From: Pseudomonadota bacterium
GTDB taxonomy: Bacteria; Pseudomonadota; Alphaproteobacteria; Micropepsales; Micropepsaceae
NCBI GenBank assembly: GCA_021808875.1
Contig: JAKBAU010000071.1
Coordinates: 1 to 12,942, forward strand
Direction: 5' to 3'
Length of the DNA stretch: 12,942 nucleotides
Positions 6,776 to 12,942 of the stretch are shown here, piece after piece. A program made the position numbers and the translations under genes. The notes under the pieces were generated by a model. That model saw nothing but the letters and a program-made list of their open reading frames with translations. It did not search any database and was not told where the DNA came from. Every line of letters starts with the position of its first letter. Within the stretch, counting starts at the first letter, position 1.

Positions 6776-8599
6776 TCAGACGGCTGGGATGAGCAAAACA
6801 CAGATGTCGTCCTTCGGCGACATGATCGTTGTGCGAGATTTCGCGCGCGTGACGCTAACCCGAAAATTCTGCCTGGCCTGCGTCATCGCTCCGTCGCGAT
6901 AGTTGCCGCCGACGATGCGGTCGGGATTCCCGACAATTTCCCCCTTCACGCGCTTCGGCCACCCCTCGAAGATGATGACTTCGTCGAACTGCTTACCCTT
7001 CGCTTTGTGCATGTTCATCACGACAACGCCTGATTCAGGCTTATGCGCCGTGGCGAAATGCTCCTGAACAAACGCCTGCCGCGTCACCGCGAGGGCGTTT
7101 CGATAGCCGCCAAAATCCCGCCAGTCTTGCGACAGGCCCTGGCGAAGCTGCGTACCCCGCTCCAGCAATCGAACATTGCGGGCCTCCCTGGCGATTTCGG
7201 CAAGCCGTGCGCACTCGCCAGCCTCAAGGACGGCCCTCAACGCCATCCAGTCGGCATCGGGGTCGCCAGTCAGCTTTACCGCCGCGACAGCCTGATGGAC
7301 CGCAAACGTCGCCTGAAGGACGCTGTTAGCCGGGATCGCCTTGCCCTTGGCGACACAGTCGTTCCACTTCACCAAGGCGGCTCGGAACCGAGCGGCCTCG
7401 GTCAGGTCTCCCTTGGTCGGCGCCGCCCCGCCGCGCCCGTGGAAGAAGCTGCATAGAACCTCCACAAACTCGTCAAAGCAGCCATCGTGACTCCGCTGCT
7501 GCAGGAGGAACGCGATCACCTCCGCCGCCAGGATCGGCCCCTCCATGTCGACGGCCGCGGTGTGCGATATTGGGGGCACATTGCCGAACGGCTCACGCAG
7601 ATTGTCGGAAACGAGGCGGGTCATCCGCTTCGTTGGAACGAGGATGGCGAGCGACCAGTCTTTTCGCCCCGCTTCGATGAGCCGCTTTCGCGCCTTCAGC
7701 ACCTGGGCGACCAACGATGCGAAGGCTTGATTTGGATTGGACGCAAATCCTTCCAAGTCGATCCCCTGATAGGGTTCTTCGCGGAATTTTTCCGTCAGGA
7801 GATGGTTGCCGAACAAGGCTATGTCCGTTCCCTTGCTCCGATGGTTCTCCCCCGCCAGATCGTGGGTGGACGGCTTAAACGCCTCAATGAAGTGGTTGAG
7901 GCGCTCCGGGTCGGCGCCAATGAAGTCGAAGATCCGCTGCTCGGGATCGGCGAGCGCGATGAGCGTGCTGCTCCTTCCGATCGCCTCGACCGCGCGCCAT
8001 TGCTCGGCGGAGGTATCCTGAAACTCATCCAGGATGATGAATGGGTACATCGTCGACACCAGGTCGCGGACCTTCGTCGACCCGTGGAGAATAACTGCAA
8101 CGCGCTCTGCGAACAGGTCGAAGCAAACCTTCCCCTCCTCGGTCGCCAGGCGCGTGCGCTCCGCGACTTCCAGCGCGGCCTTCTGCGCCTTTTCCTCGGG
8201 CGACAGCTTCGAATTTGCTTTGAACCCGCTGCGTATTACCGAAAGTGCGATCGCCTCGTTCGGCGGTGTCAGGATCGTCATGCGACGCGGAAATCCGACG
8301 AGGTAGCCGTGCGCCTTCAGGATGCGCCAGAAGAACGAGTGATAGGTATCAACTTCGATCAGCTTTTTCTCTTCCTTGGTAACCGACTGCTCTTCGTCGA
8401 TCGCCTCGAATACACGAGATACTGTTGCCCTCGCGAAGCTCAGGAAGAGAATATGCTGGCCTGGCTTGAGTTTCTCACGGGCGATCTTCGCGGCCTTCAG
8501 AATCGATACCGTTGTCTTCCCGGAGCCCGGTCCTCCAACGACGAGCTGATGGCCTTCGGCCTTCAGGACGTCCTTCTGAGCTTCCGTGAGATCGACCAT
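6776..8599 (-). CDS. gajB: UvrD/Rep-family helicase, Gabija GajB-like
   Basis: The 607-aa superfamily 1A helicase-like protein has all its key motifs in order: Q-motif LTEAQ (4-8), Walker A GGPGSGKTT (22-30), Ia LFLSFARA (51-58), Walker B DEFQDTS (191-197), III LADPEQRIF (216-224), IV NHRS (252-255), V around MNMHKAKGKQFDEV (about 528-541) and VI VTRAK (583-587). In Gabija, GajB is thought to sense DNA ends or nucleotide changes produced during infection and to work with the GajA nuclease. The protein is longer than the roughly 490-aa Bacillus GajB. The gene starts 8 nt after the gajA stop, and its ribosome-binding site GAGGG overlaps that stop codon, implying translational coupling in one operon. 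It could instead be a general repair helicase, but coupling to an OLD nuclease argues strongly for Gabija. Confidence 0.85.
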   Translation of the reverse strand: MVDLTEAQKDVLKAEGHQLVVGGPGSGKTTVSILKAAKIAREKLKPGQHILFLSFARATVSRVFEAIDEEQSVTKEEKKLIEVDTYHSFFWRILKAHGYLVGFPRRMTILTPPNEAIALSVIRSGFKANSKLSPEEKAQKAALEVAERTRLATEEGKVCFDLFAERVAVILHGSTKVRDLVSTMYPFIILDEFQDTSAEQWRAVEAIGRSSTLIALADPEQRIFDFIGADPERLNHFIEAFKPSTHDLAGENHRSKGTDIALFGNHLLTEKFREEPYQGIDLEGFASNPNQAFASLVAQVLKARKRLIEAGRKDWSLAILVPTKRMTRLVSDNLREPFGNVPPISHTAAVDMEGPILAAEVIAFLLQQRSHDGCFDEFVEVLCSFFHGRGGAAPTKGDLTEAARFRAALVKWNDCVAKGKAIPANSVLQATFAVHQAVAAVKLTGDPDADWMALRAVLEAGECARLAEIAREARNVRLLERGTQLRQGLSQDWRDFGGYRNALAVTRQAFVQEHFATAHKPESGVVVMNMHKAKGKQFDEVIIFEGWPKRVKGEIVGNPDRIVGGNYRDGAMTQARQNFRVSVTRAKSRTTIMSPKDDICVLLIPAV

Positions 8600-8607
8600 G
8601 GCGCCCT

Positions 8608-10434
8608 CTACGCGGCAGGCTCTGCGGCGGGTTCATCGCCTTCCGCGTTCGGAGGTGGCGGGGGTGCCGGCGGCGGATCGCAAATGGCCTTGAGCGCGAT
8701 GCAGGCATCCCGAATCCACGACGGTATTTCGGCCTCCGAGCATTGGGCCAGGAAGTCGGCGATGCCCCAGTTGCCTTTCGACCAACCGAAGTATTCCTTC
8801 AACGCGGCGACCGCGTTGGCCTTCGGATTAGGATATTTCGCGGTCAGGTGCGGCGGCCAATCGAGCTGATCCGCGAAGCGCTCAAGCGCGGCGGCGGTCG
8901 TGTTCTTCAGGATCAGGTCCTCGATACCCTTCTCCTCATGCATGAAGAGGCGCTCGACTTGCGCCTCGATGTCCGCCTTCGCTGGATCGGCCTGCTTGTC
9001 GCAAAGCCCGAATGTCCGCTTCCCGAGCCCCTTGTAGATGCCGGCCAGGTCCGCAATCTGAGTCTCGCTACCTGCGTCGATCACGCAAATGCCCAAGGCT
9101 TCCAGCGACGCATAGACGGCGGGGTTCAATTCTGACAGCCGCCGCGCCGCCACCGGGAAAGCACTCGCCTCGGTCGCGCCTTCCGCAATCAGAACGCGGC
9201 GCGACAGCAACCCTTCGCAAAACCGCGTGCGGAATTCCTGCCGGTAGCGCTTGTGCTTGACGCTGTCGGGCAGACTGATCTCGGCCTGGGCCAGGACGCC
9301 ATTGTTCGCGCGCGAGAGGATGACCGTCTCGTCGAGCTTGAATTCCTCCAAGACGTAAGGCGAATGCGACGTGAAAATCGACTGAGAGGCCAGCTTGCGC
9401 AGCTCGTGGACGATACGCTTCTGCGCATAGGGCGGGATCGCGGTTTCGACCTCCTCCATCGCGAAGATGACATTCTGCTTGTCCTCGGCAATCTGCGAAA
9501 GCATCGCCAGAACCAGCATGTTGATCGTTCCGGTGCCCTGTCGATAGAAGGGCGCGGCGTGGTCGCCATCCCCCGTCGCGATGAACGCGGTGACGACCTT
9601 GCGCAGGTGTTCGCGGGTCAGGTTGGAGACTTTGAGGTGGGGCTTCACGCCCCATTCGCGCGGCACATACTTCTTCAGCGACTTGTCGATGCTGTCGAGG
9701 ACGCCAGATATTCCAATCGCCGGATCGCTCGCGACGTCGAAGGCCGCCAGCGTGCCGATCGTGCCCTCCCACATCTGCGGCCGAATTTCTTTGAGCCTGA
9801 GAATGATGTCGAGGAGGCTTCCATGCTCCAGACTTAGGGCCCTCGATCCGGTCCGTAGCGATCGCAGGAAGAGAAACCCGCAGTGTTGCTTGTCCTTCTT
9901 GGAGAAGGGCGTTGGGGTTTCCTCCTCGGTGAGACTCCGCGAATAGTAGGTGTTAGCGACGAAGTCGTCCTCGTCTGGATCGTATGCGCCGACAAACGTG
10001 ACGCGCAGGGCGGCCTTGATGTTCGCGGCATCGACACCCGCCGGGTTTGCAGCGGTGTAGAAAGCGCCGGTTGTCACGTCGAGCCACTCAACGCTGCCAC
10101 CAAACCGCGCCTCTTGCTCCGGAGACAGCCCGGTGATGGTCACCTCGACGACGATTTTCGGCACCTCCGCCGGCACCGCAGGCTCCGCCGCCACGGCTTC
10201 CCCGCCAGCGCCGTCTCCCCCGGCCGGGGGAAGATACTTCCCCTCGTAGAAGTCGTGCTCGTCCACGGGGGGACGGCGGCTGAGTCGATCGGGTCCGAGC
10301 GCCAGGTCGATGGCTTCCAGCACCGACGATTTCCCGGTGTTGTTGTCGCCGATCAATACGGCATGGTCCGGCAGCACGAGCTTCGTCGAGCGAATGCCGC
10401 GGAAGTTCTCAATCGCGACGGAATGGATCTTCAC
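8608..10434 (-). CDS. gajA: OLD-family ATPase/TOPRIM nuclease, Gabija GajA-like
   Basis: The 608-aa product has an N-terminal SMC/RecF-like ATPase: KIHSVAIENFRG at the start, Walker A GDNNTGKS (29-36), a signature-like GTGTINML (about 300-307), Walker B NVIFAMEEVE (about 321-330) and the H-loop TSHSPY (about 355-360). A TOPRIM nuclease domain follows: VLIAEG (Glu418), VIDAG (Asp453), GLCDK (Asp479) and a distal Lys in WSKGNWGIADF (about 551-561). GajA nicks DNA when nucleotide levels fall during phage infection, acting in a complex with GajB. I prefer the GTG start at 10434 because GGGAGGGG lies just upstream and the product then begins (M)KIHSVAIENFRG; a TTG at 10446 is the alternative. Oddities are an Ala/Gly/Glu/Pro-rich insertion (about 70-92) after the Walker A region and a Pro-rich tail (about 586-608). 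Assignment to Gabija relies on the downstream helicase. Confidence 0.88.
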   Translation of the reverse strand: MKIHSVAIENFRGIRSTKLVLPDHAVLIGDNNTGKSSVLEAIDLALGPDRLSRRPPVDEHDFYEGKYLPPAGGDGAGGEAVAAEPAVPAEVPKIVVEVTITGLSPEQEARFGGSVEWLDVTTGAFYTAANPAGVDAANIKAALRVTFVGAYDPDEDDFVANTYYSRSLTEEETPTPFSKKDKQHCGFLFLRSLRTGSRALSLEHGSLLDIILRLKEIRPQMWEGTIGTLAAFDVASDPAIGISGVLDSIDKSLKKYVPREWGVKPHLKVSNLTREHLRKVVTAFIATGDGDHAAPFYRQGTGTINMLVLAMLSQIAEDKQNVIFAMEEVETAIPPYAQKRIVHELRKLASQSIFTSHSPYVLEEFKLDETVILSRANNGVLAQAEISLPDSVKHKRYRQEFRTRFCEGLLSRRVLIAEGATEASAFPVAARRLSELNPAVYASLEALGICVIDAGSETQIADLAGIYKGLGKRTFGLCDKQADPAKADIEAQVERLFMHEEKGIEDLILKNTTAAALERFADQLDWPPHLTAKYPNPKANAVAALKEYFGWSKGNWGIADFLAQCSEAEIPSWIRDACIALKAICDPPPAPPPPPNAEGDEPAAEPAA

Positions 10435-10569
10435 AGCCCCTCCCAAAGTCCGACGTGCGCGCCAGGGTATCGGCCTCTAGCGCCTTTTGGCACCCGGGAC
10501 CGCCCTCTTTGCGCCGCATTGACAAGCATCTATAACCGTCCATATCTGCCCGGTAAAGGAGGGCCTCTC
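10435..10569. promoter_or_regulatory. Divergent promoter region between gajA and the three-gene cluster
   Basis: The two transcription units start back to back from this 135-base region. On the plus strand TTGCGC (10509-10514), a 16-nt spacer and TATAAC (10531-10536) form the best sigma-70-like promoter. A perfect -35 TTGACA (10519-10524) followed by a poor CATATC (10541-10546) is an alternative. No clear minus-strand promoter was found. Shared regulation of both units is possible, since their control sequences must overlap. Confidence 0.5.
10555..10563 (+). promoter_or_regulatory. Strong ribosome-binding site AAAGGAGGG
   Basis: This near-perfect anti-16S match lies 6 nt before the ATG at 10570. 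It fixes that start against a frame that stays open leftwards to 9883 through the gajA gene. Confidence 0.85.
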
Positions 10570-11124
10570 ATGTTTGCCTACAACCCTGACAAATTTGCCT
10601 CGCTCTACGCGACGGATCTCGGTCAACGCATCTGGTCGTTCCTGACGACGCCGGAGAATGTCGCGCGCCTGGAAACGGCTTCGGAGCTGAGCAAGCCGGC
10701 CGTGGAAGGCATCGAAGAGCACCTCCTCGCCGAGTTTCGCGAGGAGGTCCTGGCCGACCGCGTGAAGCAGATGGTTGGTCATATGGTCCGGCAGATTTTG
10801 GAGCAGCGCGATTGGGTGCTCGACCAGAGCGACGTGAAGGTCCAGTCGGTGCCGTTCAGCAAGGCGGCGCGCTATCGTCGCGCCGACTGGATCACCTTTC
10901 ACGCCTTCCGCAACACGAGCGATCCGCGCGACGTGGTTCTTACCGACCGTCGCCAGAACGCCGCGCTCCCCGAGGACGCCCGCTGGTGCTACTACGCGAC
11001 GTTCGCCAGCCCCTTGAAGGCCGCCGTCGCATTTGGTGTGCGCGACATCCGCCAGCTCCGCCAGCATGTGCATGCGCACGGCTACCAGCGCGTGCGCATC
11101 GAGAGAATGCTGCGGCGGGCATGA
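10570..11124 (+). CDS. Unrecognised 184-aa protein, first gene of three-gene cluster
   Basis: The 184-aa product matches no family I can name. It has no signal peptide or membrane segment and is rich in charged residues. The N-terminal half (about 15-90) looks mostly helical, with an amphipathic stretch around EGIEEHLLAEFREEVLADR. The middle (about 95-125) contains aromatic and basic residues (SKAARYRRADW), and the basic C-terminus (about 160-184: RQLRQHVHAHGYQRVRIER) could bind nucleic acid. The start is set by the strong AAAGGAGGG site. Its stop lies 16 nt before the HNH gene on the same strand, so the two are probably co-transcribed. As the leading gene, divergent from the Gabija operon, it could be a regulator, adaptor or sensor. 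This is inference. Confidence 0.8.
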   Translation: MFAYNPDKFASLYATDLGQRIWSFLTTPENVARLETASELSKPAVEGIEEHLLAEFREEVLADRVKQMVGHMVRQILEQRDWVLDQSDVKVQSVPFSKAARYRRADWITFHAFRNTSDPRDVVLTDRRQNAALPEDARWCYYATFASPLKAAVAFGVRDIRQLRQHVHAHGYQRVRIERMLRRA

Positions 11125-11140
11125 TGGGGATGCTCTGAAG

Positions 11141-12124
11141 ATGACCGATCTGCCAGCCGCGACCATCGCCGCCGCCGCCTTCTACGACCGGCACTATGCT
11201 GGTGCCGAACCTATCTTTCTTCAACCCGGCATGAAGCTGACGCTGGGGAGCGGCGAGCGTCCGCGACATTGCCGCTTCTGTGGCAAGGACGAACCCGCAG
11301 TTACCTTCAAGGATGAGGCCCACGCCCTTCCGGCCGCATTCGGCAACACGGGGCTGTTCAGCAACTATGAATGCGATGCCTGCAATCATCTTTTCGGCGA
11401 GGGGATCGAGAACCATCTCGGCAACTGGACCAAGCCGATGCGCACGCTCTCTCGGATCAGAGGTCGCAGCGGGGTGCCGACGATCAAGAAGCCCGGTCCC
11501 GAAAAGGGTTGGCGCGTCGAATATTCCGGCACGGGATTCCAACTGAAGGAGTATGAGGACGAGCCGTTCTTCGAGGTAGACGATGAGGCCAAGCAGGTCC
11601 GCTTCCAGCTTCACCGGGACACTTACATCCCCGTGGCGGCGCTCAAGGGCCTGGTCAAAATCGGGCTAACCCTGATTCCTGAGGCGGAGACCCAGCACTT
11701 CCGCGAAACCTACGAGTGGATTCGCGATCCCGACCACGCGCGTAACTTCGTCGCCCAGTTTCCGGTGTTCCGGACTTTCATTCCCGGGCCGATGCGCAAC
11801 GACCTCATCGTCCTCATGCTTATGCGGCGTCGCGCGGGAATTGATGCGGTCCCCTACGCCTTCTTCACTTTCGCCTACGGAAACGAAGTGCTGCAGGTGT
11901 TCCTGCCGTCGATCTCCCAGGACAAATGCATCGACGGCAAGACCCTGTCCCTTCCGGCTTTCCCGACGCCGGGCACACCCGACCCGGCACGCTATGGCCT
12001 GCCCCGCGTGATCGTCGAGAATCTAACCGGCCGGGAGCCTGTCAAGGGCGAGAAGGTTCCAGCCGTCTTCGGCTTCGACTCCATGGCCGAGTCCAAGCCG
12101 GGGGACGCCAAGGGCGAGGCCTGA
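11141..12124 (+). CDS. HNH endonuclease, HNH_5-like, middle gene of cluster
   Basis: The 327-aa protein has an N-terminal HNH-type zinc-knuckle nuclease module: CRFC (Cys44, Cys47), EAH (Glu59 to His61, predicted catalytic His), GN (68-69), then CDACN (Cys78, Cys81, Asn82) and FGEGIEN (85-91). The pattern CxxC...EAH.LP..GN...ECDxCN..FG..IE is that of the HNH_5 type found in restriction and defence nucleases. The remaining roughly 230 residues hold no recognised domain and may bind target or partner. The ATG at 11141 is chosen because the nuclease motif and good coding composition begin after it; a frame open to 11033 overlaps the upstream gene and has poor composition. The ribosome-binding site is weak (GGGG, about 11 nt upstream), suggesting translation coupled to the upstream gene. 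The next gene starts 5 nt downstream. Substrate is unknown. Confidence 0.85.
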   Translation: MTDLPAATIAAAAFYDRHYAGAEPIFLQPGMKLTLGSGERPRHCRFCGKDEPAVTFKDEAHALPAAFGNTGLFSNYECDACNHLFGEGIENHLGNWTKPMRTLSRIRGRSGVPTIKKPGPEKGWRVEYSGTGFQLKEYEDEPFFEVDDEAKQVRFQLHRDTYIPVAALKGLVKIGLTLIPEAETQHFRETYEWIRDPDHARNFVAQFPVFRTFIPGPMRNDLIVLMLMRRRAGIDAVPYAFFTFAYGNEVLQVFLPSISQDKCIDGKTLSLPAFPTPGTPDPARYGLPRVIVENLTGREPVKGEKVPAVFGFDSMAESKPGDAKGEA

Positions 12125-12129
12125 CTCAG

Positions 12130-12720
12130 ATGCGCGCTGATATCTTTACTGAAGAAACCATGACCCGGCCACTCTTCGAGGAGCTTACCGGAGATCACGC
12201 TCGTGAGGACGAATGGTCCGGCCCACACGGCTTCGCCATCGGCGGTATGATGCAGGCCAACACCGCTTCCCTTGCCGAAGAATACTTCGCGGCCGCCAAT
12301 GAGCTGGTCGACGCGATCAAGGAGAAGCGTATTGCCGACTATCAGGTCGGCAATGCAGCCCTATTCCTCTATCGGCACTCCTGCGAACTCATTCTTAAAG
12401 CCGCACTGCCCGCTTCCAAGCGAACTCACGATTTGACCGGGCTCACCGACAGTTTCGTAGAAATGGTCAAAAAGAAATATGGGCAAGATGTACCTGTCTG
12501 GATCGTGAGGCGAATGAAGGAATTGGCCGCCATCGATCCAAATTCGACCGCATTCCGCTATGGGAACTACGGAACGCCGATCGACGCGGGAGACGCGCCC
12601 ATTGAGTTCGAAGCCTATGTCAGCCTGTCGCACCTGCAAGCTGCCATGCTGGCGCTCAACACTGCATTGGTTTCTGCGGTCGCGGAGATCAGGCTGGGTC
12701 GTCACGGACCCGTATCATGA
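12130..12720 (+). CDS. HEPN-like helical protein, last gene of cluster
   Basis: The 196-aa product resembles small HEPN-type all-helical proteins: a helix with LFLYRHSCELILKAAL (about 78-93), then THDLTGL (99-105), then IDPNSTAFRYGNYG (135-148), in the order seen in HEPN-domain proteins (RH..EL.LKA ... HDL..L ... RY). HEPN proteins are often RNases or nucleotide-binding partners in toxin-antitoxin and defence systems. The classical R-x4-6-H RNase motif is not evident, so it may be non-catalytic or divergent. I chose the ATG at 12130, 5 nt after the HNH stop; an ATG at 12160 is an alternative because neither has a strong ribosome-binding site. The frame is open leftwards to 11926, but that part overlaps the HNH gene and is a shadow. 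Its 3' end overlaps the convergent HNH_2 gene by 19 bp. Confidence 0.75.
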   Translation: MRADIFTEETMTRPLFEELTGDHAREDEWSGPHGFAIGGMMQANTASLAEEYFAAANELVDAIKEKRIADYQVGNAALFLYRHSCELILKAALPASKRTHDLTGLTDSFVEMVKKKYGQDVPVWIVRRMKELAAIDPNSTAFRYGNYGTPIDAGDAPIEFEAYVSLSHLQAAMLALNTALVSAVAEIRLGRHGPVS

Positions 12721-12942
12721 CTAGGCCCGCGCGCCCGCTCGCGATGCCGGGCAAGCCGCCGGCGATGCTCGTCAGTCAGCGAAATCGGTGAATTCCAGCG
12801 GAGCTCGCCGCGCGCCTGCTCGCTGAGACTCGGCGAGAACTCCGGCCGGCCCTGGTCGTCGAAGGTCACAAGCGCGCGGTCGAATGCGGCATCCCACAGC
12901 GCCGAGAGGAGGAGGCCGTTGTGCACGTCGAGCCTTTCCGCG
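12702..12942 (-). CDS. HNH_2-type endonuclease, C-terminal part only
   Basis: The frame enters from the right edge and ends at 12702, so only the last 80 or so codons are visible. The segment ERLDVHNGLLLSALWDAAFD (about the first 20 readable residues), then LVTFDDQGRPEFSPSLSE and LTDEHRRRLARHR, is characteristic of the C-terminal half of the HNH_2 restriction-endonuclease domain: Asn of NGLLL is the N of the HNH motif. The catalytic first His lies beyond the edge. A GTG at 12926 falls inside this conserved block and is not a credible start. The gene is convergent with the HEPN-like gene and overlaps it by 19 bp. Such proteins occur in restriction and mobile-element contexts. Confidence 0.8.
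   Translation of the reverse strand, partial: AERLDVHNGLLLSALWDAAFDRALVTFDDQGRPEFSPSLSEQARGELRWNSPISLTDEHRRRLARHRERARGPSHDTGP

Larger units (their letters stand above)
5119..12942. mobile_element. Integrative element or genomic island in tRNA-Arg(CCT), right end not in window
   Basis: The left boundary is the tRNA 3' fragment, followed by an integrase and then GC-rich cargo: a Gabija-type pair, a three-gene unknown cluster and an HNH nuclease. No second copy of the attachment core occurs in the window, so the element runs past the right edge. No transfer, replication or excisionase gene is visible, so it may be an integrase-driven island that depends on other elements for movement. Confidence 0.65.

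Noticed and set aside
7487..8869. 460-codon plus-strand open frame
   Set aside because: It is antisense to the helicase and the end of the OLD nuclease gene, both with complete motifs. GC-rich codon use opens the opposite frame; no domain is seen in it.
9883..10569. Long 5' extension of the 184-aa gene
   Set aside because: It runs antisense through gajA. The strong AAAGGAGGG site at 10555-10563 marks the real start at 10570.
11033..11140. Upstream extension of the HNH frame
   Set aside because: It overlaps the 184-aa gene and reads as Ser/Cys/Ala-rich out-of-frame sequence.
1..12942. CRISPR array, transposase gene or insertion sequence
   Set aside because: No regularly spaced repeats and no transposase-like reading frame were seen on either strand; the only recombinase is the tyrosine integrase.

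Overview
The window reads as an accessory (genomic-island) region of a high-GC proteobacterium, most likely an alphaproteobacterium of the sphingomonad or rhizobial kind. That guess rests on the GC-rich codon use of the right part, a tRNA-Arg(CCT) 3' end with an encoded CCA, and the style of the integrase and HNH genes. No housekeeping gene is present, so the lineage is not firm.

Layout. Bases 1-290 hold no gene but carry a perfect 17-bp inverted repeat and other dyads. A small predicted lipoprotein (291-971, +) faces, across an 11-bp gap, a very large SIR2-domain protein (983-4753, -) resembling the anti-phage sirtuin Dsr1. By eye this left part is clearly more AT-rich than the right part. 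About 365 bases without a convincing gene follow, then a 45-base fragment of the 3' end of tRNA-Arg(CCT) (5119-5163, -), broken in the anticodon loop. This is an attachment site. At this point base composition switches to GC-rich.

Right of the attachment site lies a tyrosine-recombinase integrase (5344-6702, +), then two tightly coupled minus-strand genes: an OLD-family ATPase/TOPRIM nuclease (8608-10434) and a UvrD-like helicase (6776-8599). These form a Gabija-type anti-phage pair (GajA/GajB). Diverging from gajA across a 135-base promoter region is a three-gene plus-strand cluster: an unrecognised 184-aa protein (10570-11124), an HNH nuclease with two CxxC knuckles (11141-12124), and a HEPN-like helical protein (12130-12720). 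The C-terminal end of an HNH_2-type nuclease gene (12702 to beyond the right edge, -) converges on and overlaps the last of these.

Taken together this is a defence island built around a tRNA-Arg site: a sirtuin system outside the attachment site, and a mobile element carrying Gabija plus an uncharacterised three-gene unit. The orientation of the tRNA fragment implies that an intact tRNA-Arg(CCT) lies beyond the right edge and marks the far end of the element. The best candidate for an undescribed system is the 10570-12720 cluster, possibly with the HNH_2 gene.
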